Both the position numbers and the translations under genes were made by a program. Below are positions 1-5,430 of a stretch of 5,430 bases of DNA, piece by piece (position 1 is the stretch's first letter; the number at the start of each line of letters is the position of its first letter). The notes under the pieces are model-generated. The model was not told where the DNA came from. It saw only the letters and a program-made list of their open reading frames with translations, and made no database searches. Origin of the DNA: Pseudomonadota bacterium (GTDB lineage: Bacteria > Pseudomonadota > Gammaproteobacteria > Burkholderiales > Burkholderiaceae_C); contig JAFAGF010000180.1 in NCBI GenBank assembly GCA_023422975.1, positions 1-5,430 of the forward strand. Direction: 5' to 3'.

Positions 1-780
1 GACGCGCGCCCGTTCTTGCACATCAGCGGCATGATCCCGCCGCAGCGCGGCTGCATTGCCGTGATGTGGCCGCTGGCCCAGCACCCCACCAACAAAAACG
101 AAATGATCTGCTGGGATTTGAACGCCGACCCCAGCGAGCTGGCCAGCTTGGACGCCGAGTCCTTGCGCCTGCGCATGTTCACCAAAACCACCGAACTGCC
201 CGAAGGTGTGACGCGCTTGCCCATCAAGGGCATTCACATCAACAAATCGCCCATGGTGGTGCGCAACCTCAAAACGCTGACGCCAGAGATGGCGCAGCGC
301 TGGGGCATTGATATGGAGGCCTGTATCGACAACGCCGTGAAGGCGCGTACATTGCCGGATATGAGCGTGCTGTGGAAGCAGGTGTACAGCCGTCTGGACG
401 GCCATGGCCCGCAAGACGTGGACCAAGACTTGTACAACGGCTTTGTGAACCCGGCAGACCGTCGCCGCCTGACACAGCTGCGTGAGCTCAACCCGCAAGA
501 ACTGGCCGTCGATAAAACCGGGTTTGACGATGCCAGACTGGCCGAGTTGGTGTTCCGCTGGCGTGCGCGCAACTGGCCTGACAGCCTGAGTGCGCCCGAA
601 GTGCAGCGCTGGCAGCAGCGTTGCGCGGCAGCCTTGATCGAAGGAGCGGGCGGTGCGCGCACCGCCGAGCAGATGTTTGCCGAGATTGACGCGTTGCAAG
701 AAACCGTGGACGACGAGCGCGCCGAGGAAATTCTGGGCGCGCTGTACGACTGGGCTGAGGCGGTGGTGCCTGAGGTGTAA
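1..780 (+). CDS. sbcB: Exodeoxyribonuclease I, C-terminal part (partial)
   Basis: This is the C-terminal part of exonuclease I, the 3'-to-5' single-strand DNA exonuclease that acts in recombination and mismatch repair and binds SSB. The reading frame is open from base 1, so the gene begins outside the window. The visible 259 or so residues match the E. coli protein (about 475 aa) along their length: an HISGM motif near the start, then PLAQHP, then HINKSP (E. coli HINKCP), then DLYNGF (E. coli QLYNGF), then FRWRARNWPDSL (E. coli FNYRARNFPGTL). These cover the SH3-like domain and the helical C-terminal domain. The N-terminal DEDD nuclease domain with its metal-binding acidic residues is not in view. 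The gene ends in TAA and is followed by a hairpin with a T run. No frameshift is visible. Identity is confident; the alignment is from memory of the E. coli sequence. Confidence 0.95.
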   Translation, partial: DARPFLHISGMIPPQRGCIAVMWPLAQHPTNKNEMICWDLNADPSELASLDAESLRLRMFTKTTELPEGVTRLPIKGIHINKSPMVVRNLKTLTPEMAQRWGIDMEACIDNAVKARTLPDMSVLWKQVYSRLDGHGPQDVDQDLYNGFVNPADRRRLTQLRELNPQELAVDKTGFDDARLAELVFRWRARNWPDSLSAPEVQRWQQRCAAALIEGAGGARTAEQMFAEIDALQETVDDERAEEILGALYDWAEAVVPEV

Positions 781-801
781 TGCTTTTTATGCATCAAAAA
801 T

Positions 802-847
802 GCTTCTAGCGCTTGTCCATCAAGCGCTAGAAGCTATTAATTTTTTT
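802..847. terminator. Hairpin between convergent genes, probable bidirectional terminator and dispersed repeat
   Basis: A perfect 13-bp inverted repeat, GCTTCTAGCGCTT (802-814) and AAGCGCTAGAAGC (822-834), flanks a 7-base loop. On the + strand it is followed by a T7 run at 841-847; on the minus strand it is followed by ATTTTTG (five T, 796-800 on the + strand). It lies just after the sbcB stop and beyond the 3' end of the minus-strand glycosylase gene, so it could end both transcripts. The AGCGCTTG...CAAGCGCT core resembles a hairpin I recall as very common between genes in Comamonadaceae genomes; that membership is recollection, not a search. The T7 run starts six bases past the stem, so + strand termination may be imperfect. 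Confidence 0.75.
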
Positions 848-891
848 GCAATTTTCGTGGAGTGGCTGAAAACGCTGCGCCTGTTGCAGCT

Positions 892-1320
892 TCAGCGCTT
901 TTCCCAGTCCGCCACATCACCTTCTTCCAAACGAAACAACGGGTGCAGAGCAATCGGCGCTTCGCTGTGCCAGCGTTCATACAGCGGGGGATTGCGCTGC
1001 TGCAGTTTGGCCAGCAGATGCTGCCACTCGTAGGCGAGCTGCCCGGTGGTAACGCTCATGGGCGCTGCAGTGCGTGCGCCCAAAATCTTGCTGGCATCAA
1101 ACTGGTAGCCGCGCTCGGTGGCCTGTGCATGCACGGCATGCAAATAACTGGCAATCGCATCCAGTGGCTGCGCGTGGGCTTTGAAACGCAACAGCTGTGG
1201 GTGGTTGGTATAGCCCTTGGTGAGCCCATGCAGCACGGCCTGGGCCAGCAAAGTTTCACGCCACAGGGCAACCAGGCCTTGTGGGTCGAGATAGCGGGGG
1301 TGAAGTGACCAGATACGCAT
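892..1320 (-). CDS. Pyrimidine dimer DNA glycosylase (T4 endonuclease V-like)
   Basis: Small (142 aa) protein of the Pyr_excise family, whose model member, T4 endonuclease V (DenV), cuts the glycosyl bond at UV-induced cyclobutane pyrimidine dimers and then nicks the abasic site by its lyase activity. The N-terminus MRIWSLHPRYL and the motif ALWRETLL at residues 18-25 place Arg2, Arg21 and Glu22 where T4 has Arg3, Arg22 and catalytic Glu23, with the same spacing. A later block with conserved spacing, ending in ERGYQFD, resembles T4 KRGFNI. I chose the ATG at 1318-1320 rather than the in-frame ATG 45 bases upstream (1363-1365), because family homology starts exactly at MRIW and the active site needs the N-terminus there. 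No strong Shine-Dalgarno sequence precedes it; the minus strand reads GGCGGG directly before the ATG. The gene is convergent with sbcB and divergent from the serine hydrolase. Family assignment is confident; activity on dimers is inferred. Confidence 0.85.
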   Translation of the reverse strand: MRIWSLHPRYLDPQGLVALWRETLLAQAVLHGLTKGYTNHPQLLRFKAHAQPLDAIASYLHAVHAQATERGYQFDASKILGARTAAPMSVTTGQLAYEWQHLLAKLQQRNPPLYERWHSEAPIALHPLFRLEEGDVADWEKR

Positions 1321-1525
1321 CCCGCCATTGTGCGCACAGCGCTTGGGCTGTGTATCAAGCCCCATTGCTTTTTGTGGCTACCTGATGCACTCGCCTTGCT
1401 TGGATCGCTACTCGAACACGCCAAAGGAAAACGCCAGTAGCCGTACGCCGGTAGAACGTGCACATTGAATGCCAAGGAAAAGTACGCGCAGCGGGATGTG
1501 TGCGCTTTAAAAAAAGGAGATGACC
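1321..1525. promoter_or_regulatory. Divergent intergenic region with start sites for both flanking genes
   Basis: About 205 bp separate the divergent glycosylase and serine hydrolase genes, so promoters for both should lie here. I could not assign a convincing -35/-10 pair for either. Beside the glycosylase start there is a 10-bp perfect palindrome TGTGCGCACA (1329-1338), overlapped by an inverted repeat CACAGC (1335-1340) / GCTGTG (1347-1352). Their role is unknown and could be chance. On the + strand the clearest element is the Shine-Dalgarno AGGAG at 1515-1519, preceded by an A-rich stretch, which serves the hydrolase. Confidence 0.4.
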
Positions 1526-2734
1526 TTGGCAGTGAAACGATGGGTGTGGGGTACTTTGGCGGTGGTGGGTGCGACGGCAATGGGCGGCTGGTTCAGTCTG
1601 GACCAAGAGACGCGCGGGCTTTTGGCCACGGCGCCGACCAACCGCGACATTCTGTTTTGGACGCAACCGCAGCGGGATGCCGCTTTTCGTGCGCTGGACC
1701 GCATTCCATTGTTGGCCAAAGTCAATGTGGTGCCTGCCAGTGGCACGCCTTCACCTTTGCCGAAAGGGGCACCACTGCCGCTGAATGTGGATGTCGATGC
1801 CTATATGGCTGGCCAACGCAGTGCGGCGTTGCTGGTGGTGCAGGATGGCAAGCTGCGGCTGGAGCGTTACGGCCTGGGTTTTGATGGTGCAGGGCGCTGG
1901 ACCAGTTTTTCAGTGGCCAAATCGCTGACATCCACGCTGGTGGGTGCCGCCATCCAAGATGGTTTTATCCGTAGTTTGGACGACAAGGTCAGCGTCTACA
2001 TTCCCGCGTTGAAAGGTTCTGCCTACGACGATGTGAGTGTGCGGCAGTTGCTGACCATGACCTCGGGTGTGCAGTGGAACGAAGACTACGCAGACCCGAA
2101 CTCCGATGTAGCCAAGTTCAACAACCACCAGCCCGAAGACGGCACAGAAGCGCTGGTGGGCTATATGCGCCAGTTGCCGCGCGCCGCGCCACCGGGCACC
2201 CGCTGGCTGTACAGCACGGGTGAGACCAACCTGGTTGGCACGCTGGTGCAGCAGGCTACCCAAAAGTCGCTGGCCGCTTATCTGGCTGAGAAAGTCTGGG
2301 TACCCGCAGGGATGGAGCAGCAAGCCACCTGGATTTTGAGCAAAACGGGCCAAGAGATCGGCGGTTGCTGTGTGCAGGCCGCAGCGCGCGACTATGCGCG
2401 CCTGGGGTTGTTTATTTTGAATGGTGCGCAAGTCAACGGCCACAGCATCGTGCCCGATGGCTGGTGGGCGCAAGCCACCACCAAGCGCGCGGAGATTGGC
2501 CTGCCCGGGCGTGGCTATGGCTACCAGTGGTGGACGTATGACGATGGCAGCTATGCCGCCCGCGGCATTTTTGGCCAAGGCATTTTTATCGACCCACAGC
2601 GCAAGCTGGTGATTGTGTCGAACGCGAACTGGGCAGGTGGGGCGCGGGATCCGCAAGCCACCGAAGCGCGCGAAGCTTTTTACCGCGCGGTACAGCAGGC
2701 GATTGATCAAGAGCGGGCGGCACCTGTCCAATAA
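1526..2734 (+). CDS. Serine hydrolase, beta-lactamase / 6-aminohexanoate-dimer hydrolase-like
   Basis: A beta-lactamase-fold serine hydrolase (class C/NylB type, Pfam Beta-lactamase). Numbering from the ATG at 1520 (404 aa), the nucleophile motif is S131-V-A-K134 in FSVAKSLTSTLVGA, the second motif is Y231-S-T in WLYSTGETN, and the third-motif region is G352-Q-G354 before IFIDPQRKLVIV. The blocks LLTMTSGVQWNEDY and GGCCVQAAARDYARLGLF are typical of NylB-like relatives. The substrate is unknown: it may be an amide, ester or peptide, and a true beta-lactamase is not indicated. Residues 6-25 form a basic-then-hydrophobic segment (KRWVW onward), suggesting a membrane anchor or uncleaved signal with the catalytic domain in the periplasm. 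Start choice: AGGAG ends at 1519, directly against the ATG at 1520, which is too close. TTG at 1526 has ideal six-base spacing and GTG at 1532 has twelve. I chose 1526; 1520 and 1532 remain possible. It appears to be a single-gene unit. Confidence 0.85.
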   Translation: MAVKRWVWGTLAVVGATAMGGWFSLDQETRGLLATAPTNRDILFWTQPQRDAAFRALDRIPLLAKVNVVPASGTPSPLPKGAPLPLNVDVDAYMAGQRSAALLVVQDGKLRLERYGLGFDGAGRWTSFSVAKSLTSTLVGAAIQDGFIRSLDDKVSVYIPALKGSAYDDVSVRQLLTMTSGVQWNEDYADPNSDVAKFNNHQPEDGTEALVGYMRQLPRAAPPGTRWLYSTGETNLVGTLVQQATQKSLAAYLAEKVWVPAGMEQQATWILSKTGQEIGGCCVQAAARDYARLGLFILNGAQVNGHSIVPDGWWAQATTKRAEIGLPGRGYGYQWWTYDDGSYAARGIFGQGIFIDPQRKLVIVSNANWAGGARDPQATEAREAFYRAVQQAIDQERAAPVQ

Positions 2735-3022
2735 TGGTTCGTACATCGATGGAGTGTGCTTGGTGCTGGATGACAGCATGCCAACATGCCAGTGGCAAAT
2801 GGTCAGCAGCCAGGCTTAGGTGCTTCTGCTGATCTCCATGTGATGTTCAACTGCCAATCTACAGAGCATCCGTGCGGCCCTTGCTGGTGCGCAGCAAAGC
2901 ATGCGCGGGGATGCACGAGCAAGGCTTTGAGTGACGCACTGCAGCGCTAGAGAGCGTACGCAGGTGCAAAAAAATTCTCTTAACACACCCATAATCACGT
3001 AGCCTTAAATTCTGGCGCTTGC

Positions 3023-3054
3023 GATGTGCATTTGACTGTCTGTTGATGCACATC
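3023..3054. repeat. 9-bp inverted repeat in the chemoreceptor leader
   Basis: GATGTGCAT (3023-3031) and ATGCACATC (3046-3054) are perfect reverse complements around a 14-base spacer. The right arm overlaps the FNR-like palindrome. If transcribed, it would form a hairpin about 25 bases before the ATG, followed by a T-rich stretch (TTTGTTTTTCC). That could act as an attenuator or mRNA structure; equally, the two arms could be a spaced operator bound as DNA. The sequence alone cannot decide. Confidence 0.45.
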
Positions 3055-3056
3055 AA
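3043..3056. promoter_or_regulatory. FNR/Anr-type binding site upstream of the chemoreceptor gene
   Basis: TTGATGCACATCAA matches the FNR-family consensus TTGAT-N4-ATCAA at all ten specified positions. Its centre is about 30 bp before the ATG at 3080. That is too close for activation at the usual -41.5 position unless transcription starts inside the annotated frame, so repression, or a start further downstream, fits better. A TTGACT hexamer at 3032-3037 could serve as a -35, which would put the box in the promoter spacer, but no good -10 follows. The consensus match is observed; regulator identity and the oxygen or redox response are inferred. Confidence 0.5.
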
Positions 3057-3079
3057 TCCTTTGTTTTTCCTTGTGGGTC

Positions 3080-4661
3080 ATGCGTTTTAGTTCTCGTTTA
3101 ATTTTTTGTACGGCTGCGCCTGCAGCACTTTTTGTGTTGGCCTTGCTGAGTAGCCAGTGGGGGCTTACGCGCACCCAGTCTGACTTTGATACGTATCTGT
3201 CCAGCGATCAGGCGGTGGTTTCGCAGTTGCAAGAGCTGTATGCCCAAGGCTTGCAGTCGGGGCAGGCCGTGCGCAATATCGTGCTCAACCCTGCAGACCA
3301 GCAGGCGGTTGAAAACTTGCGCACTGCGCGTGAGGCCTATGACAGTGCTTACGCTGATGTACGCCAGCGCGTGCAGGGCACCGTGCTGGAAGCTGCGGTG
3401 GGCCAGCTTCAGGCACTGCGCGCGGCGCAGTCGAACGAGCAAGACAAGGTGGTTGCGCTGGCTAGCGAAGATCAGGCTGCGGCTGCAGCTGCGCTCAAGG
3501 CGCAGGAAACACCGGCATGGCGCCAGTTGCGGGGGGGCGCTGTTGCAGCAACTGCAGGGGGCCCGCGAAGCTGCGCAGGCTACACATGAAGCTACGCGCA
3601 GTGCAGCGCAGCGTATGCAGTGGTGGTCAGCAGGGCTGGCGTTGCTGGCGGTGGCTGTGGCTGCAGGGCTGCTGTGGGTGATGGTGCGTACTTTGCGCCA
3701 AGAGCTGGGCGGTGACCCTGCAGATGCCCGTACCGCGTTGCGACGCGTGGCGGAGGGCGACTTGTCGGACGACCAATGGCTCAGCAAGCCTTTGGGGCTG
3801 ATGGCAGAGCTGCAACGTATGCGCCAGTCGCTGCGTGAGCTGGTGCAGCAGGTACAGGCGGCCTCGGCAGAAATGCTGCACGCCTCCAGTGAAATTGCGC
3901 AAGGCAATGCGGATTTGTCGATGCGCACAGAAAGCCAGGCCAGTGCGCTGGAAGAAACGGCGGCCAGCATGGAGCAGTTGAATGTGACCGTGCGCCAGAA
4001 CGCAGACAGCGCGCAAACGGCCAATCACCTGGCACACAGTGCTTCAGACGTGGCGCAGCAAGGCGGTGCGGTGGTGGAGCGCGTGGTGGACACGATGAAA
4101 GGCATCAGCGCCAGCAGCCATCGCATCGCTGACATCATCAATGTGATTGATAGCATTGCTTTTCAAACCAATATTTTGGCGTTGAATGCGGCGGTAGAAG
4201 CAGCCCGTGCCGGTGAACAAGGGCGTGGTTTTGCGGTGGTGGCCAGTGAAGTGCGTGCGCTGGCCAAGCGCAGCGCGGATGCAGCCAAGGAAATCAAAGA
4301 CCTGATTACCACCAGCTTGGAGCGGGTGGAAAGCGGCAGTACTTTGGCCGACCAAGCCGGGGGCACCATGCAAGACATGGTTGGCGCCATTCGCCGGGTG
4401 ACGGACATCATGGAAGAAATCAGTGCGGCCAGCCGTGAGCAAAGTGCTGGCGTGGCGCAGGTAGGTGAAGCGATCACGCAAATGGATCAGGCCACCCAAC
4501 AAAATGCGGCGCTGGTGGAGGAGAGCGCTGCAGCGGCGCAAGGTTTGCGCCATCAGGCAGAGAGCTTGCTGCAAGCGGTCTCGCGTTTTCAGCTGGAACG
4601 CGGCGCTGCGTTGGTTGTGGGCCATACCCAACGCTTGGCATTGCCATCAACCCTGCAGTAG
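3080..4661 (+). pseudogene. Methyl-accepting chemotaxis protein, split by a frameshift
   Basis: Transmembrane chemoreceptor that would signal through CheW/CheA to control motility. As read, the first frame starts at ATG 3080 (weak ribosome site) and stops at TGA 3587-3589 after 169 aa. Dropping one G from the G7 run at 3531-3537 joins it to the downstream frame, giving 526 aa. Corrected numbering: TM1 about 7-25; a helical periplasmic sensor about 29-178; TM2 about 181-202; a HAMP-like segment to about 230 with RVAEGDLS; then the cytoplasmic domain. The signalling tip [20 protein letters not shown] begins at residue 359 and matches E. coli Tsr almost exactly. Methylation-helix sequences EETAASMEQ and [12 protein letters not shown] flank it. 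There is no C-terminal NWETF-type CheR tether. The ligand is unknown. An in-frame ATG at 3615 just before TM2 could allow a product lacking the sensor. The shift may be a real mutation, a variable tract or a sequencing error; both halves look otherwise intact. Confidence 0.85.
3531..3537 (+). other. G7 homopolymer at the chemoreceptor frameshift
   Basis: Seven consecutive G sit where the two chemoreceptor frames must be joined. With seven G the upstream frame reads on as [11 protein letters not shown] and stops 50 bases later. With six G it reads [16 protein letters not shown], which continues the helical sensor into TM2. The required change is one base fewer (or two more), which fits slippage at a homopolymer. 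Confidence 0.8.
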
Positions 4662-4704
4662 ATGAAGACGTGTGTGTAGGTTGCCGTGCGCAGTGATGCG
4701 CCAT

Positions 4705-4734
4705 AAAAAAGGAGGCCCCTGGGCCTCCTTTTTT
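4705..4734. terminator. Palindromic rho-independent bidirectional terminator
   Basis: AAAAAAGGAGGCCC (4705-4718) and GGGCCTCCTTTTTT (4721-4734) form a perfect 14-bp inverted repeat around CT. The GC core is eight base pairs, and it is flanked by A6 and T6, so it gives a U tract on either strand. It lies 43 bases after the chemoreceptor stop and 36 bases beyond the 3' end of the minus-strand prlC, and should end both transcripts. Confidence 0.93.
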
Positions 4735-4740
4735 GTGCAA

Positions 4741-4758
4741 TGCGGTCTGGAGGCCGCA
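4741..4758. repeat. Small inverted repeat just downstream of prlC
   Basis: TGCGGTCT (4741-4748) and AGGCCGCA (4751-4758) pair over eight positions with one mismatch (a G-U wobble in + strand RNA) around two bases. It lies between the prlC stop and the main terminator and may add to 3'-end structure on the minus-strand transcript. It lacks its own T run, so I do not call it a terminator. Confidence 0.3.
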
Positions 4759-4770
4759 ACTGCGCTGTGC

Positions 4771-5430
4771 TTAGGCAGTGGCTTCTTCGGCCATGCCTTG
4801 GTGGCGCAGCAGCGCATCAATCTGCGGTTCACGGCCACGGAATGCCTTGAAGTTGTCCATGGCGCTGCGGCTACCGCCCATCTCCAGAATGCTGTGCAGG
4901 TAGTGCTTGCCCGTGTCTGGGCTGTGCGTGCCGTCTGCAGCCTGGGTTTCTTCGAATGCAGCATAAGCGTCGGCGCTTAACACTTCGGCCCACTTGTAGC
5001 TGTAGTAACCGGCGGCGTAACCGCCAGCGAAGATGTGGCTGAAGGTGTTGGTGCTGCGGTTGTAGGGCACGGTGGGCAGCACCGCCACTTCGTCGCGCAC
5101 TTGCTGCAGCAGGGCCAGGTAGTCGCCATCTTTGGCTGCGCCGGTGTGCAGCAGCATGTCGAACAGCGCAAATTCCACCTGGCGCAGGGTGCCCATGCCG
5201 GACTGGAAGTTCTTGGCGGCAATCATCTTGTCGTACAGCGCGCGGGGCAAGGGCTCACCGGTGTCCACATGCGATGTCATGTGGCGCAGCACCTCCCACT
5301 CCCAGCAGAAGTTTTCCATGAACTGGCTGGGCAGCTCCACCGCATCCCATTCCACACCATTGATGCCGGAGACATCACGCTCGTTCACCTGCGTGAGCAT
5401 GTGGTGCAGCGCGTGGCCGGACTCGTGGAA
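4771..5430 (-). CDS. prlC: Oligopeptidase A, C-terminal part (M3 zinc metallopeptidase, partial)
   Basis: Cytosolic M3-family zinc oligopeptidase (thimet oligopeptidase relatives; E. coli PrlC/OpdA), which degrades short peptides, including cleaved signal peptides. The minus-strand frame is open at the right edge, so the true start lies beyond base 5430. The first residues in the window read FHESGHALHHM, which contains the zinc-binding HExxH motif (HESGH, + strand 5413-5427). The third zinc ligand is the Glu of VELPSQFMEN, 30 residues after the first His as in E. coli PrlC. The C-terminal block FSHIFAGGYAAGYYSY carries the conserved tyrosines near the active site. FRGREPQIDALLRHQG near the C-terminus also matches PrlC. 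About 219 residues are visible, roughly the last third of a protein usually near 680 aa. It ends in TAA and converges on the chemoreceptor gene across a strong terminator. No damage is visible. Confidence 0.95.
   Translation of the reverse strand, partial: FHESGHALHHMLTQVNERDVSGINGVEWDAVELPSQFMENFCWEWEVLRHMTSHVDTGEPLPRALYDKMIAAKNFQSGMGTLRQVEFALFDMLLHTGAAKDGDYLALLQQVRDEVAVLPTVPYNRSTNTFSHIFAGGYAAGYYSYKWAEVLSADAYAAFEETQAADGTHSPDTGKHYLHSILEMGGSRSAMDNFKAFRGREPQIDALLRHQGMAEEATA

Larger units (their letters stand above)
2735..3079. other. Intergenic region without a credible gene
   Basis: About 345 bp separate the serine hydrolase stop from the chemoreceptor start. I see no reading frame with recognisable protein features on either strand. 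There is no canonical terminator for the hydrolase. Weak secondary structure is present: TTGCTG (2881-2886) / CAGCAA (2892-2897) around a five-base loop, nested in a longer imperfect pairing of GCCCTTGCT with AGCAAGGC further right. Around 2965-3010 the sequence becomes AT-richer (an A7 run, CATAAT at 2990-2995 and TTAAAT at 3005-3010), so the chemoreceptor promoter probably lies there, though no full promoter could be fixed. The right end carries the FNR-like box and inverted repeat listed separately. Confidence 0.6.

Noticed and set aside
862..1308. 148-aa plus-strand open frame overlapping the dimer glycosylase
   Set aside because: It is the complement of the conserved glycosylase and resembles no protein I know.
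1910..2779. 289-aa open frame on the minus strand across the serine hydrolase gene
   Set aside because: It is antisense to a gene with clear catalytic motifs; its product has no recognisable domain and reflects GC-rich codon bias.
2816..2998. 60-aa minus-strand open frame in the intergenic gap
   Set aside because: It has no good ribosome site, no recognisable motif, and a Cys/Arg/Ala-rich composition typical of chance frames.
2981..3009. Sigma-28 (FliA) flagellar promoter upstream of the chemoreceptor (TAAC... with GCCTTAAA)
   Set aside because: The -10 like element only partly matches GCCGATAA and the spacer would be 13 rather than 11, so support is too weak to annotate.
3528..3542. Programmed -1 ribosomal frameshift at the G run
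   Set aside because: Joining the frames needs +1 (or -2), so classical -1 slippage gives the wrong frame; I also see no clear downstream stimulatory structure.
3098..4024. 308-aa minus-strand open frame, and another at 4044-4631, across the chemoreceptor
   Set aside because: The products are rich in Ala, Ser, Arg and Cys without domain character, and the opposite strand encodes a well-conserved receptor.
1..5430. A new multi-gene defence or mobile system
   Set aside because: All five loci belong to known families, are separately transcribed and include housekeeping genes at both ends. There are no transposase, integrase, direct-repeat or CRISPR signs.

Overview
The base composition (GC-rich but not extreme), the protein sequences and one intergenic hairpin element all suggest a betaproteobacterium, most likely of the family Comamonadaceae (Acidovorax/Comamonas/Rhodoferax-like). 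This placement is from pattern recognition, not from a database search. The window holds five protein-coding loci, two of them cut by the window edges. It has no RNA genes, insertion sequences or CRISPR arrays.

Layout, left to right: (1) the C-terminal half of exodeoxyribonuclease I (sbcB, + strand, cut at the left edge). (2) A 13-bp-stem hairpin followed by T runs on both strands, lying between convergent genes and probably ending both. (3) A small minus-strand gene for a T4 endonuclease V-like pyrimidine dimer DNA glycosylase. (4) A short divergent intergenic region. (5) A + strand serine hydrolase of the beta-lactamase/NylB type with an N-terminal membrane anchor. (6) A gap of about 345 bp with no credible gene, which carries a perfect FNR-type palindrome and an overlapping 9-bp inverted repeat near its right end. 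(7) A + strand methyl-accepting chemotaxis protein of the Tsr signalling type, split by a one-base frameshift at a run of seven G. (8) A strong palindromic bidirectional terminator. (9) The C-terminal part of oligopeptidase A (prlC, M3 zinc peptidase, minus strand), cut at the right edge just upstream of its HExxH motif.

The genes do not form one operon or pathway. Each is a separate transcription unit, with convergent pairs separated by terminator-like hairpins and one divergent pair. sbcB and the dimer glycosylase are both DNA repair functions lying tail to tail, but they need not be co-regulated. prlC and sbcB are housekeeping genes; the hydrolase and chemoreceptor are accessory.

I found no convincing undescribed multi-gene system. 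The points most worth a second look are the frameshift in the chemoreceptor at the G7 tract, the FNR-like box close to its start codon, and the N-terminus of the dimer glycosylase, where Met1 aligns with the catalytic Thr2 of the T4 enzyme.
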